Assembly (NCBI RefSeq): GCF_900696085.1
Contig: NZ_CAADFC020000028.1
Span: forward strand, 496,001 to 560,000
Length of the DNA: 64,000 bases
Reading direction: 5' to 3'
DNA from: Bradyrhizobium ivorense
Lineage (GTDB): Bacteria; Pseudomonadota; Alphaproteobacteria; Rhizobiales; Xanthobacteraceae
Shown here: one piece after another, positions 53,274 to 62,453 of the stretch
How the letters are laid out: every line of letters begins with the position of its first letter
Numbering within the stretch: position 1 is the first letter of the stretch
Notes under the pieces: model-generated
Seen by the model: only the letters and a program-made list of their open reading frames with translations
Told to the model about the DNA's origin: nothing
The model's database searches: none
Program-made: the position numbers and the translations under genes

Positions 53274-54611
53274 TTAATCCACGACGGCATGAAACAGACG
53301 CCACTCGCTTGGCACACCCTTCAATGGGTGCATGCCGCGTTCTACGAACGCTAATCCTGAACCAGCCACCAGGTCTCGAACAGTCTGGGAAACGAGTACT
53401 TCACCCGGCGCGGCCAGTGCTGCGACGCGCGCGCCAATGTGCACAGCGATTCCGGCCAGGTCTTCACCGACCAGCTCGCATTCTCCCGTATGAAGTCCGC
53501 AACGGACTTCGAGGCCGAGCGAACGCGCTGCCTCACGGATCGCACCTGCGCAGCGGATCGCTCGCGCTGGGCCGTCGAAGGCCGCCAGGAAGCCGTCGCC
53601 CGCGGTATTGATTTCGCGCCCGTTGAAATTCCGCAGCGTCTCCTGGACCTTTGCACGGAATGCCACGAGCAATTCGCGCCATGAACGATCACCAATCGCG
53701 ACAGCCCGCTCCGTGGATCCCACGATGTCGGCGAAGAGAACCGTAGCGAGGACCCGGTCGCAGTCCTGCACATGGTGCTTGCCCGTCAAGAACTGCTCGA
53801 CATGGTCCAGCAACGGACCGGCGTCACCCACCCAAAATAGATGATCATTCCCAGGCAGCTCGACCAGTTGGGCTCCCGGAATTCCATGAGCTAGTCTGCG
53901 CGCGTGCTCGATCTCGAGCATTTGGTCTCCAATGCGATGTAAAATGAGGGTCGGAGCGCGGATCACAGGCAGGACGTGTCGCACATCAATTTCGCTGTTC
54001 ATCTTTAAAATTGTGGCGGCCGCTCCGGGACTTGCCGCTGTCCGGAAATAGGAAGCGGCGCGTTCGGCGGCACTCGGATCGCGGGCAAGGCTCGGCGCAA
54101 ATATTTCCATGCCAGTTCCCTGTGGTGTGCCCCAATTGCGCACACTATTTTCAGCGAAGCGCTGCCATTGCTCATTGGACCAGCCGAGAGGATAGTCTGG
54201 CGCGCAACAGGCCTTAGCGTAGCAGCCGTACAAGATCAGCGCCGACGTGCGTTCAGGGTACGTGGCGGCGTAAAGCAAGGACATCGGGCCGCCCTCGGAT
54301 ACGCCAAACAGAACTGCGCGCTCTGAGCCGACTTCGTCCAAAATCGCGCGCACGTCGTGCATGCGCTGCTCAAGGGTGAAGATCTGCGACCCGCGGTCTG
54401 ACATTCCGGTGCCGCGCTTGTCGAAAAGGATAAGGCGGGAGAATGATGCCAGTCGACGGAAGAACGCGCTGCGTCCCGGTACCTGCCAAGTCGCCTCCAC
54501 GTGCGACACGAAGCCCGGGACGAATACTAAGTCTAATGACCCATCTCCAATGACCTGATAGGCAATATGAACGTCATCGCTCTTGACGTAATGAGTTTCC
54601 GGTGCAGCCAT
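53274..54611 (-). CDS. Alpha/beta-hydrolase fused to class III adenylate/guanylate cyclase domain
   Basis: A 445-residue soluble protein. Residues 1-275 are an alpha/beta-hydrolase: DKRGTGMSDR near 64, nucleophile elbow GVSEG (Ser105), acid in RIGDQML and histidine in PGNDHLF. Residues about 285-445 are a class III nucleotide cyclase: VLFADIVGSTE (first metal Asp), NTAGDGFLAAFDGP (second metal Asp), and VHIGARVAALAAPGEVLVS with the transition-state arginine. The lysine that usually selects adenine (in K-x-x-GD) is replaced by Asn, and the usual Asn before the x3-Arg is His, so substrate or activity may be altered. The hydrolase resembles that of the winged-helix fusion at 41931-43127. Confidence 0.88.
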   Translation of the reverse strand: MAAPETHYVKSDDVHIAYQVIGDGSLDLVFVPGFVSHVEATWQVPGRSAFFRRLASFSRLILFDKRGTGMSDRGSQIFTLEQRMHDVRAILDEVGSERAVLFGVSEGGPMSLLYAATYPERTSALILYGCYAKACCAPDYPLGWSNEQWQRFAENSVRNWGTPQGTGMEIFAPSLARDPSAAERAASYFRTAASPGAAATILKMNSEIDVRHVLPVIRAPTLILHRIGDQMLEIEHARRLAHGIPGAQLVELPGNDHLFWVGDAGPLLDHVEQFLTGKHHVQDCDRVLATVLFADIVGSTERAVAIGDRSWRELLVAFRAKVQETLRNFNGREINTAGDGFLAAFDGPARAIRCAGAIREAARSLGLEVRCGLHTGECELVGEDLAGIAVHIGARVAALAAPGEVLVSQTVRDLVAGSGLAFVERGMHPLKGVPSEWRLFHAVVD

Positions 54612-54868
54612 AAGACACCTAAACTGGACTTGGCCCGTTCGTCAGTGCTGGTATCAATTGCCTCGTAGAGAGTATCCGGCTCGGCACACAGTTTGTCGAA
54701 CAATACTCCTCGCCGCCAACGCTGCCAATGCGGCGAGATCTCCCTTTGACAGCACGATGAGGTCTGCAATTGGCCCGAGGCAGACATGCGGCGAGGTCGG
54801 CTTCAACGTCAGCTTCCGCGACAAGAGCGGACGCGATGAATTTATGAGTACGCTGGTTCGGTCCACGT

Positions 54869-55036
54869 CTCCCCGACGGGGAGAGGTCGATTTGCGTAAG
54901 CAAATCGGGTGAGGGGCCGCAGCTCCCGCGAGAGAGCGTCACCCTTCACCCGGCACTGCGCCGAAAGCCGAAGCTTGCTTCGGCATTCTCAAGGACGGCC
55001 GCCGAAAGGCGGCCTATGCCTCTCCCAAGGGAGAGG
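54869..55036. repeat. Composite five-hairpin intergenic repeat (type H)
   Basis: Five perfect stems in a row: CTCCCC-gac-GGGGAG (54869-54883), GATTTGC-gtaa-GCAAATC (54889-54906), GCCGAAGC-tt-GCTTCGGC (54967-54984), GGCCGCC-gaaa-GGCGGCC (54997-55014) and CCTCTCCC-aa-GGGAGAGG (55019-55036). First and last hairpins share the CTC(T)CCC border. A partial relative occurs near 18438 (CTCTCCCATAGGGAGAGG). It lies between the two minus-strand genes; the rest of 54612-55081 holds nothing recognisable. Confidence 0.8.
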
Positions 55037-55081
55037 TAGACCTCCGCTGCCGCTCCAACCCAACCTAATCTCATCATGTTT

Positions 55082-57040
55082 TCAGCGCTGCTGCGGCGAG
55101 AGCTGCAGCGGCGCAACCGGTTGCGACGTCACCTCGCCGACGGCAGTGTCGAGTTGCAGCAGGCCGGCTGCGGCCGGCACGACGGCATCGGCCATCGCCG
55201 CGTGGCCTTCGGCGCTCGGATGCACCGCGCCGCCATAGACCGCCGACAGGATGCCCCAGGTGGCGTCGTGGATATCGCTCGGCTGCATCGAGGACGGCAG
55301 GCCCTGCGGATAGGTCATCGCCGCGAAATAGCTGTCGTTGGCGTCGCGGATCCAGCGCGCCCGCGGCAGATAGGGGCGGTATTCGCCGGCGCTGCGGCCG
55401 CATTTCAGCGGCTGGCTGGCGGCGGCGACGATGTCGGACACGAAGCTGTCGCCATTGGCCGCAAAGCAGTCGCGGTCGAATTCCGGATCGCTGGCCGCGC
55501 GCGCGCAGAAGCCGTGGCTTGCGAACGCGTCCTGATGCGCGTCAACGAAGGTCATGCGGTCGGTCTGCGGATCGCGGCAGATGATGCCGGACTGGCACTG
55601 CGCGATGCCCTTGAGCTGCGGCAGGAACTCGTTCTGCACGAAGCTCGAGACCTGGGCGAGCCGCTTCGGATCGGCATTGAACGAGGGATGGATCTCGAAG
55701 CCGGCGCGGCCGCCGGGGCAGGGCGTGCCGCCGTTGCTCAACGCCGGATTGGCGTAGGCCGTGTAGATCACGCGGGAGAGGTCGCCGCCGACCAGCGGCT
55801 TCAGCGCCTCGCGCAGCTTGGCGAAGCCGGACGGCAGGTCGCGGGTCAGCTCCGCGCGCGCATCCTCGACGCTGGCCAGCGAGCCGCCCTGGCTGAACAG
55901 CGTGCGTTCGGTCGGGGTGTCGACGATGACGTTGGCGACGAGGCCGGAGAAATAGATGTCGTTGGCGCCGATCGACAGCAGCACGAGGTCGAGCGTGCGC
56001 TCCGGCTGGCGGCGCTTGGCGGCTGCGAGCGCGGTGCGCAGCTCGGCAATCTGGCCGTTGACGGAACCCGAGCAGCTGCTGGCGGACTTGGTCGGCAGGC
56101 ATTCGCGCGCCTGCTGCGAGCCGAGCAGGCCGTCGGCGATGGTGGCGCCGGTGCAGGCCAGCGGCAGGTAGGTCACCGCGATGTGCGGGTATTGTACGGC
56201 GAGCGCCAGCGCGGTGCGGGTCTGGTAGCTGTAGAGCGAGCGGTGGCAGGCCGAGTTGAGCCACAGCGCGCTGTGGCGCTGCCAGTTCGCCAGGGTGTCC
56301 GGCGCCTCGCAGGCCCGCCCGCCCTTGAAGCCGGCGCGGCTCGGCCGGTAATACTGTGCGCCGCCGAGATAGGAGCGGAAGCAAAAGCCCTCGTCGGACA
56401 GCGCAATCGCGCGATCCGGATTGCCCTCGCCGGATGCGATGCTGTCGCCGAGGCCGGCGATGAAGACATCGCGCACCGCGATCTCGGTGGTGACGCGCTG
56501 GTTGGCCGCGGCGCCGCTCGCGACGTCGACGGTGGTGACCGTGGTGCGGCCGTAGCGGACCCGCAGATTGATCGGCTCGTTGCAGTCGAAGGTCGAGGTC
56601 TGCGGCCCGTCGCCGTCGTCGAACGACCAGGCGCAGGTGGCGCCGACCGGCACCGCGCCGGTGAGGCGGACGACGATCGGGTGGTCGATCGGCGTCAGAT
56701 AGCTTTCCTTGACGTTGTCGCGGTTGCACGGCTCGTTGACCCGGCCCTGCAGGTCGATGCAGAGCCGGTTGACCATGTTGCGCGCCCAGCCGCGGCCGTC
56801 GCTCTGCACTTCCAGCGCCTGCTCCGAGGCCAGCACGCTGCGGCCGAGCTCGCTTTCAACATGCAGGCGGAAGTCGCGCTCCTCGCGGAACAGGCGGAAG
56901 CGGTTGCGCACCTCCCAGGAGATCTGCAGTGGTGCGTCCTGCGCCTCGGCGGCCGAGGCAAGCATTGCCGTGAGCGCGCTGCAGAGCAGCACACCGCACA
57001 CCGTCGAACGAAACGAAAATCGAGCCAAAGGACCAAGCAT
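55082..57040 (-). CDS. Large secreted SGNH/GDSL-family hydrolase
   Basis: A 652-residue exported protein. A signal peptide ends near residue 33 (LASAAEAQ). Residues 35-190 form a beta-rich region containing a PKD-like CAWSFDDGDGPQTSTFDC block. The SGNH hydrolase domain begins near 195: GLGDSIASGEGNPD (block I nucleophile Ser), LLSIGANDIYFSG near 350 (Gly and Asn blocks), and HPSAEGHAAMAD near 618 (Asp/His block V). About a dozen cysteines suggest disulfides. It may deacylate or cleave an ester of lipid or surface polysaccharide; substrate unknown. It is 90 bases downstream of the YbhN-like gene in the same direction. Confidence 0.83.
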   Translation of the reverse strand: MLGPLARFSFRSTVCGVLLCSALTAMLASAAEAQDAPLQISWEVRNRFRLFREERDFRLHVESELGRSVLASEQALEVQSDGRGWARNMVNRLCIDLQGRVNEPCNRDNVKESYLTPIDHPIVVRLTGAVPVGATCAWSFDDGDGPQTSTFDCNEPINLRVRYGRTTVTTVDVASGAAANQRVTTEIAVRDVFIAGLGDSIASGEGNPDRAIALSDEGFCFRSYLGGAQYYRPSRAGFKGGRACEAPDTLANWQRHSALWLNSACHRSLYSYQTRTALALAVQYPHIAVTYLPLACTGATIADGLLGSQQARECLPTKSASSCSGSVNGQIAELRTALAAAKRRQPERTLDLVLLSIGANDIYFSGLVANVIVDTPTERTLFSQGGSLASVEDARAELTRDLPSGFAKLREALKPLVGGDLSRVIYTAYANPALSNGGTPCPGGRAGFEIHPSFNADPKRLAQVSSFVQNEFLPQLKGIAQCQSGIICRDPQTDRMTFVDAHQDAFASHGFCARAASDPEFDRDCFAANGDSFVSDIVAAASQPLKCGRSAGEYRPYLPRARWIRDANDSYFAAMTYPQGLPSSMQPSDIHDATWGILSAVYGGAVHPSAEGHAAMADAVVPAAAGLLQLDTAVGEVTSQPVAPLQLSPQQR

Positions 57041-57130
57041 GGCGCGTTTGACGTTAGCGGTACGGCGAAAATAAGAGAATGGGGTTTGAGGGATCGAAAA
57101 ACCGCAGCAAGCGGGGCGGGAACGTCGCGA

Positions 57131-58207
57131 TTAACCTTTCATCCGCCGGACCCGCTGCTGCCGGCTTTCGATCGGCTGCCGCACGGTCGCCGAGGCCGTG
57201 CAGGCCTGGCTCAATCGCTTTCGTTCCTGCCAGGGCTGCACCACGTTGAGCCACAGCTCGCGCATGCCCATGATCGAGATCGAAATCCCGAACGGGATCA
57301 GGAAATAGAGGATGCGGAACACCACCAGCGTGGCCAGCAGCTGTTCCTTGCTGAACTCCGGCAGCGCCACCAGCATCGCCGCGTCGAACACGCCGATCGA
57401 GCCGGGGGCGTGGCTGGCGAAGCCGAGCAGGGTGGCGAGGATGAACACCACCGCCAGCGAGACGAAGTCGATATGCGGCTCGGTCGGCATCAGCAGATAC
57501 ATCGCCAGCGCGCAGAAGCCGAGATCGACCACGCCGATCAGGATCTGCAGCAGCGTCAGCCGGGCCGAGGGCAGGATCACCTTCCAGCCGTTCTGGCCGA
57601 GTTCGCGGCGCTTCTCGCCGGTCAGGAGCCAGACGAAGTAGGCGCCGATGCCGGTCAGGCAGCCGATCGCGATCAGCCGGTTCATCGCCGGCGGCAGCAG
57701 GTCCATCGCCGACGCCGCGGAGGGGTGCCAGGCCATGCCGATCCCGAGCACGAACAGATTGCCGAGCCAGAACGTCAGCCCGGACAGGAAGCAGATTTTG
57801 GCGACGTCGATCGCGGTCAGGCCGTAGTCGGAGTAGATCCGGAAGCGGATCGCGCCGCCGGTGAAGACGGTGGCGCCGATATTGTGGCCGATCGTGTAGC
57901 TGGTGAAGCTGGACAGCGCTGCGATGCGGTAGGGTACATGGTTCTTGCCGATCGTGCGCAGCGCGAAGAAGTCATAGAAGGTCAGGGTGCAGAACGCCCC
58001 GACCACGCACAGCGCCGCCAGCGCGATCCGGTGCGGAGCGATGTCGGTCAGCGCGGTCAGGATGACGGCGGTATCCACGCCCTTCAGCGTGCGGACCAAC
58101 GTCGTGATCGCGAACACGATGATGAGCAGACTGGCAGCGATCCCGAGCCGTTTCCAGCCGATCTTTTCCTTGAAGCCACGCCCGAGCGTGGTCAGCAGCC
58201 GATGCAT
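57131..58207 (-). CDS. YbhN/UPF0104-type membrane protein (second copy)
   Basis: A 358-residue protein with about eight hydrophobic segments. HNIGATVFTGGAIRFRIYSDYGL near residue 107 and GFASHAPGSIGVFDAAML near 266 are the LPG-synthase transmembrane family motifs. It lacks the MprF aminoacyl-transferase part. It is longer than the copy at 3524-4489 by an N-terminal tail and a basic C-terminus (RQPIESRQQRVRRMKG). It is probably a lipid or lipid-linked substrate transporter of unknown specificity, upstream of the SGNH hydrolase gene on the same strand. Confidence 0.82.
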   Translation of the reverse strand: MHRLLTTLGRGFKEKIGWKRLGIAASLLIIVFAITTLVRTLKGVDTAVILTALTDIAPHRIALAALCVVGAFCTLTFYDFFALRTIGKNHVPYRIAALSSFTSYTIGHNIGATVFTGGAIRFRIYSDYGLTAIDVAKICFLSGLTFWLGNLFVLGIGMAWHPSAASAMDLLPPAMNRLIAIGCLTGIGAYFVWLLTGEKRRELGQNGWKVILPSARLTLLQILIGVVDLGFCALAMYLLMPTEPHIDFVSLAVVFILATLLGFASHAPGSIGVFDAAMLVALPEFSKEQLLATLVVFRILYFLIPFGISISIMGMRELWLNVVQPWQERKRLSQACTASATVRQPIESRQQRVRRMKG

Positions 58208-58711
58208 TCATCCTCCCGGCGGGGCGGCGATTTCAATGGGACCCGGTCACGGACGGCGACGGGCGACGGGCAAACGCACCGTGCGCGATGACCCATAAGG
58301 CAAAATCGGCGCGTTGTGCAGCCCTTGACAAGCCAAGCTTCGTCCCCCGTCCGTCCTCATTGTCATACGGCCTACATATGTTTCCGCTTGCGGATTGTGA
58401 GTCGTGGCCGACTACCCCGCAATACTGCGGATACAGCGAACGTTGCGCTGTTCCGGCAGGTTTCAGCAGCGTTTTCCCCGATTTTGCCATGATGTCGTCG
58501 CTCCGCGGCCGCACGCCATTATGCGAATGGACGATATGCATCCACGAGGGGGCGCCGTCCCCCGTGACCTGCGTTTACCAAAGCATCAAGTCGATGCCGG
58601 CATCTGCCGGTCTTGGAGGGCTCAAGCGCGCCTTGAGCCAATTCCTAGGTCTATTGAGGCAAAACGCCGCGCAGCGGGCCGTGGCCGGCACGCCCCGCGC
58701 GACGCCGCACG

Positions 58712-58741
58712 ATGACACTTCGATCTGTAGTGAAGTGTCAT
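58712..58741. promoter_or_regulatory. Perfect 10-10-10 palindrome (operator) upstream of DHA2 efflux gene
   Basis: ATGACACTTC (58712-58721), a 10-base spacer, GAAGTGTCAT (58732-58741). The arms match exactly. It ends 53 bases before the MFS start codon, a common position for TetR-type operators of efflux pumps. No TetR or MarR gene is encoded in the window, so the regulator is elsewhere. The rest of the 587-base divergent gap holds no supported gene. Confidence 0.7.
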
Positions 58742-58794
58742 ATCGGAGCGGACGCCTATGTCTCGCGTTGGTCGCCAAAGCGAGGGATCAACTC

Positions 58795-60213
58795 ATGCAA
58801 CAGACATCGTCGAACCTCCGGCCGGTGCCGGATCAATCCGCTGCGTTCCGTGCGGCGCCCGGCGGGCTTGCGACGACATTGACGCTTGCCGCGATGAGCC
58901 TCGGCTACGGCGTGGTGCAGCTCGACGTCACCATCGTCAACACCGCGCTCGATGCGATCGGCGGCTCGCTCGGCGGCGGCGTTGCCGAGCTGCAATGGGT
59001 GGTCAGCGCCTACACCATCGCCTTTGCCGCCTTCATTCTGACCGCGGGCGCGCTGGGCGACCGCATCGGCGCCAAACGCGTCTTCATGGCGGGCTTTGCG
59101 ATCTTCACCGCGGCCTCGCTGGCCTGTGCCCTGGCGCCGGACGCGGTGACGCTGATCGCGGCGCGCTGCGTGCAGGGACTGGCCGCGGCGATCCTGGTGC
59201 CGAATTCGCTGGCGCTGCTGCGTCATGCCTATGCCGACGAGACGGCGCGCGGCCGCGCGGTCGGCGTCTGGGCCGCCGGCGCCAGCCTTGCGCTGACCGC
59301 GGGCCCGTTCGTCGGCGGCGGGTTGATCGCGCTGGTCGGCTGGCGCGCGATCTTCCTGGTCAACCTGCCGATCGGCCTGGCCGGCCTGTGGCTGGCCTGG
59401 CGCTTTGCCGGCGAGACCACGCGGCATCGCCAGCACGAGCTCGATATGCCGGGCCAGCTCGCCGCGGTCGCCGGGCTCGGCACCTTGGCCGGTGCGCTGA
59501 TCGAGGGCGGCGCGCTCGGCTGGAGCAGTCCGTTCGTGCTGGCCGGCTTCGTGCTGGCGGCGGCCTTCGCGGTGCTGTTCGTGTGGCGCGAGGCGCGCGC
59601 GCCGCAGCCGATGCTGCCGCTGTCGCTGTTCGGCGAGCGGCTGTTCGCGCTGAGCGCGCTGGTCGGCCTGCTCGTCAACGTCGCGTTTTACGGGCTGATC
59701 TTCGTGTTCAGCCTCTACTTCCAGCGCGTCAACGGCCTGTCGGCGTTCGAGACCGGGCTTGCTTTCGTGCCGATGCTGGCCGCGGTGCTGCCGGCCAACC
59801 TGATCGCGCCGCGCGTCGCCGAACGGATCGGCGCGCCGGCAACGATTGCGGTCGGCGCCGCGATCACCGCGGCCGGCTGCCTCGCAACGCTCGGCATCGA
59901 CCGCGGCACCAGCTATCTCGCGCTCTGCCTGCAGATGATCGCGATGAGCGGCGGCCTCGGCCTCCTGGTGCCGCCGCTGACGTCGACGCTGCTCGGCAGC
60001 GCGGCGCCGGAGCGCGCGGGCATCGCCGCCGGGGTGCTGAATGCGACCCGGCAGACCGGCAGCGTGCTCGGCGTCGCGCTGTTCGGCTCGCTGATCAGCA
60101 CATCCTCGGCCTTCATCAGCGGCCTGCACGCCTCGCTCGTAATCTCGGCGGGCGTGCTGCTTGCGGCCGGCGCGCTGATCCGGATCGGGGCGTCATCACA
60201 AGCGCGGCAATGA
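58795..60213 (+). CDS. DHA2-family (EmrB/QacA-type) MFS drug efflux transporter
   Basis: A 472-residue inner-membrane antiporter with about 14 helices. VVQLDVTIVNTALDAIGGSL near residue 41 is motif D1 of the drug:H+ antiporter-2 family. GALGDRIGAKRVFMAG near 92 is MFS motif A, and GPFVGGGLIALVGWRAIFLVNLPIG near 168 is motif C plus the DHA2 helix. ATG 58795 follows GAGGG; the frame is open upstream but not protein-like. No membrane-fusion protein is encoded beside it, so it likely works alone. A perfect palindrome upstream suggests repression by a TetR-like regulator. Confidence 0.92.
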   Translation: MQQTSSNLRPVPDQSAAFRAAPGGLATTLTLAAMSLGYGVVQLDVTIVNTALDAIGGSLGGGVAELQWVVSAYTIAFAAFILTAGALGDRIGAKRVFMAGFAIFTAASLACALAPDAVTLIAARCVQGLAAAILVPNSLALLRHAYADETARGRAVGVWAAGASLALTAGPFVGGGLIALVGWRAIFLVNLPIGLAGLWLAWRFAGETTRHRQHELDMPGQLAAVAGLGTLAGALIEGGALGWSSPFVLAGFVLAAAFAVLFVWREARAPQPMLPLSLFGERLFALSALVGLLVNVAFYGLIFVFSLYFQRVNGLSAFETGLAFVPMLAAVLPANLIAPRVAERIGAPATIAVGAAITAAGCLATLGIDRGTSYLALCLQMIAMSGGLGLLVPPLTSTLLGSAAPERAGIAAGVLNATRQTGSVLGVALFGSLISTSSAFISGLHASLVISAGVLLAAGALIRIGASSQARQ

Positions 60214-60281
60214 ACGAAGCCGGTGATTGCGCGGCGGCGGGCCCCCATCTAACGTTGTGCCGCCGACGGGGGGCCGATCAG

Positions 60282-62288
60282 ATGGCTGCGCCAATCGACC
60301 GACGAGTTTTCGTGCGCGGTGCCGCTGCGCTCGCGGCGTCGTTGCCATTTGCCGGCCTGACCAGCTCAGTGCGCGGCCAGGCGCCGGAGCTGATCGCGCG
60401 CAAAGTATTCTTCGACAATCCCGACTACATCAATGTCCGCCTCAGTCCGGACGGGACGCATCTCGCCTATGTCGCGCCGCTCGACGGCGTGAACAATCTG
60501 TGGGTCGCGCCGCTGGCCGATCCCAGGGCGGCGCGGCCGCTCACCCGCGTCACCGACCGCAACATCTCGAACTATCACAACTGGGCGCACACCAACCGCC
60601 ACGTGGTGTTCTTCCGCGAACGCGACGGCGACGAGAACTTTCGCGCCGCCAGCGTCGACATCGTGAGCGGCGCGATCGTGCCGCTGACGCCGGAGACCGG
60701 CGTCAAGTCGTTCCTGCAGGAAGTCGACCGCAAGTTTCCCGAGGAGATGCTGCTGCGGCACAATGCGCGCGACAAGCGCTACTTCGACCTGTTCCGCATC
60801 AACATCGTGACCGGCGCCAGCGAGCTCGTCTACGAGAACCACGACTATATCGGTTTGATCACCGACAGCGCGTTCCGGCTGCGGCTGGCGTCGCGCCTGA
60901 CCGCCGACGGCTCGGCCGAGGCGTTCGAGCGCCGCGCCGACGGCAGCTGGGCGCCGTTCATGACGGTGCCGATTGCCGACACCGATACCACGCATCTTTT
61001 GGACTTCAGCGCCGACGGCAACACGCTCTATCTGACGGACTCGCGCGGCCGCGACAAGGCGGCGCTGTTCGCCTTCGACATGACGACGCGGCAGGCGACG
61101 CTGCTCGCCGCCGACGATGAGGCCGACATCACGCTCGCGATCTTCGACGAGGAGCGCCGGCCGCTGGCCGCGATGGCCACGACCGATCGCCGGCGCTGGC
61201 ATGCCGTCGATCAATCGGTGGCCCAGGATCTCGCCGATCTGAGCCGTCACGGCGGCGGCGACATTACCTTCGTCAGCAACAGCAGTGATCTTCGGCTCGG
61301 CAGCATCTATTTCGAGCGCGACGCCGAAAGCGGCGAATACGCGCTGCTCGATCGCAAGACGCGCGAGGTGACGAAACTGTTCACCCAGCGCCGCGCGCTC
61401 GACGGCCTCGCGCTGCGCCGGCTGGAGCCGGTGGTCATTCCCGCGCGCGACGGCCTGCGCCTCAACGGCTATCTGACGCGGCCGATCGAGGCCGCGGCCG
61501 GCCGCGTGCCGCTGGTGCTGGTGATCCACGGCGGGCCGTATCTGCGCGACACCTGGGGCTTCAGTCCGACCCACCAGTGGCTGGCCAGCCGCGGTTATGC
61601 GGTGCTCGCGGTCAACTATCGCGGCTCGACCGGCTTCGGCAAAGCCTTCGTCACCGCCGCCGACCATGAATGGGGCGGCAAGATGCACGACGACCTGATC
61701 GACGCGGTCGATTGGGCGATCGCGCAAGGCATCGCCGACCCCGCGCGCATCGGCTTCTTCGGCGGCAGCTATGGCGGCTATTCGGCGCTGACCGCGGCGA
61801 CCAGGACGCCCGACGTGTTCGCCTGCATCGTCGACCTGTTCGGCATTTCCAACCTCGTCACCTTCATGGCGACGATCCCGCCCTATTGGGGCCCATGGAT
61901 CAGCGTCTGGAAGAATCGGCTCGGCGATCCCGACACCGAGGCCGGCCGCGCCTTCCTGGTCGAGCGTTCGCCGCTGACCCATATCGACCGCGCCACCAAG
62001 CCGATCCTGATCGCGCAGGGCATGCGCGATGTGAGGGTGGTCGCCGCCGAGTCCGAGCAGATGGTCACCGCGCTCAAGCAGCGCGGTGTACCGGTGACCT
62101 ACATCACATTCGCCGACGAGGGGCACGGATTTGTCCGCCCCGAGAACCGGCTCGCTTTCTACGGCGTGACCGAAGCGTTTCTCGCCAAACATCTCGCCGG
62201 CCGCTGCCAGCCGATCGGGAATGATTTTGCCGGCTCGTCGCTGAAAGTCGAGACCGGAGGGGAGTTGATACCGGGCCTGCGCGGTTAG
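60282..62288 (+). CDS. Tat-exported S9-family prolyl oligopeptidase-like hydrolase
   Basis: A 668-residue enzyme. The N-terminus DRRVFVRGAAALAASLPFAG is a twin-arginine signal, so it is folded before export to the periplasm. Residues about 45-380 form the beta-propeller-like region (LSPDGTHLAYVAPLDG, FSADGNTLYLTDSRGRD). The catalytic alpha/beta domain has GGSYGGY (Ser about 495), the acid in GMRDVRVV (about 580) and His in DEGHGF (about 613). HGGPYLRDTWGF supplies the oxyanion region. It cleaves peptides, or acts as acylaminoacyl-peptidase. The frame runs open far upstream, but ATG 60282 starts the Tat signal. It lies 68 bases after the efflux gene on the same strand. Confidence 0.9.
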   Translation: MAAPIDRRVFVRGAAALAASLPFAGLTSSVRGQAPELIARKVFFDNPDYINVRLSPDGTHLAYVAPLDGVNNLWVAPLADPRAARPLTRVTDRNISNYHNWAHTNRHVVFFRERDGDENFRAASVDIVSGAIVPLTPETGVKSFLQEVDRKFPEEMLLRHNARDKRYFDLFRINIVTGASELVYENHDYIGLITDSAFRLRLASRLTADGSAEAFERRADGSWAPFMTVPIADTDTTHLLDFSADGNTLYLTDSRGRDKAALFAFDMTTRQATLLAADDEADITLAIFDEERRPLAAMATTDRRRWHAVDQSVAQDLADLSRHGGGDITFVSNSSDLRLGSIYFERDAESGEYALLDRKTREVTKLFTQRRALDGLALRRLEPVVIPARDGLRLNGYLTRPIEAAAGRVPLVLVIHGGPYLRDTWGFSPTHQWLASRGYAVLAVNYRGSTGFGKAFVTAADHEWGGKMHDDLIDAVDWAIAQGIADPARIGFFGGSYGGYSALTAATRTPDVFACIVDLFGISNLVTFMATIPPYWGPWISVWKNRLGDPDTEAGRAFLVERSPLTHIDRATKPILIAQGMRDVRVVAAESEQMVTALKQRGVPVTYITFADEGHGFVRPENRLAFYGVTEAFLAKHLAGRCQPIGNDFAGSSLKVETGGELIPGLRG

Positions 62289-62453
62289 CTTCTGTGATGT
62301 CAGGTCATACGAAACTGCTGCTTTCCAAGGCAGCCGTCGGGCGGATTCGCGCGGCGTTGAAGGCTTCTTCACCATCCGTGGAACCAGGTTGGACGGCGGT
62401 TACCGTTCGTACACGAATGCGGTCGTTTTTATGGGTCCATAAAGGGGGCCTAT

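Noticed and set aside
54533..54942. Small overlapping minus-strand frames upstream of the cyclase fusion
   Set aside because: Overlap the start region of a real gene and intergenic repeat remnants; no conserved features.
55076..58291. Plus-strand open frame of 1071 codons opposite the SGNH hydrolase and YbhN-like genes
   Set aside because: Composition is typical of antisense GC-rich frames and it spans two well-supported genes.
58288..58794. N-terminal extension of the DHA2 transporter
   Set aside because: The frame is open but not protein-like, contains the operator palindrome, and a proper ribosome-binding site precedes 58795.
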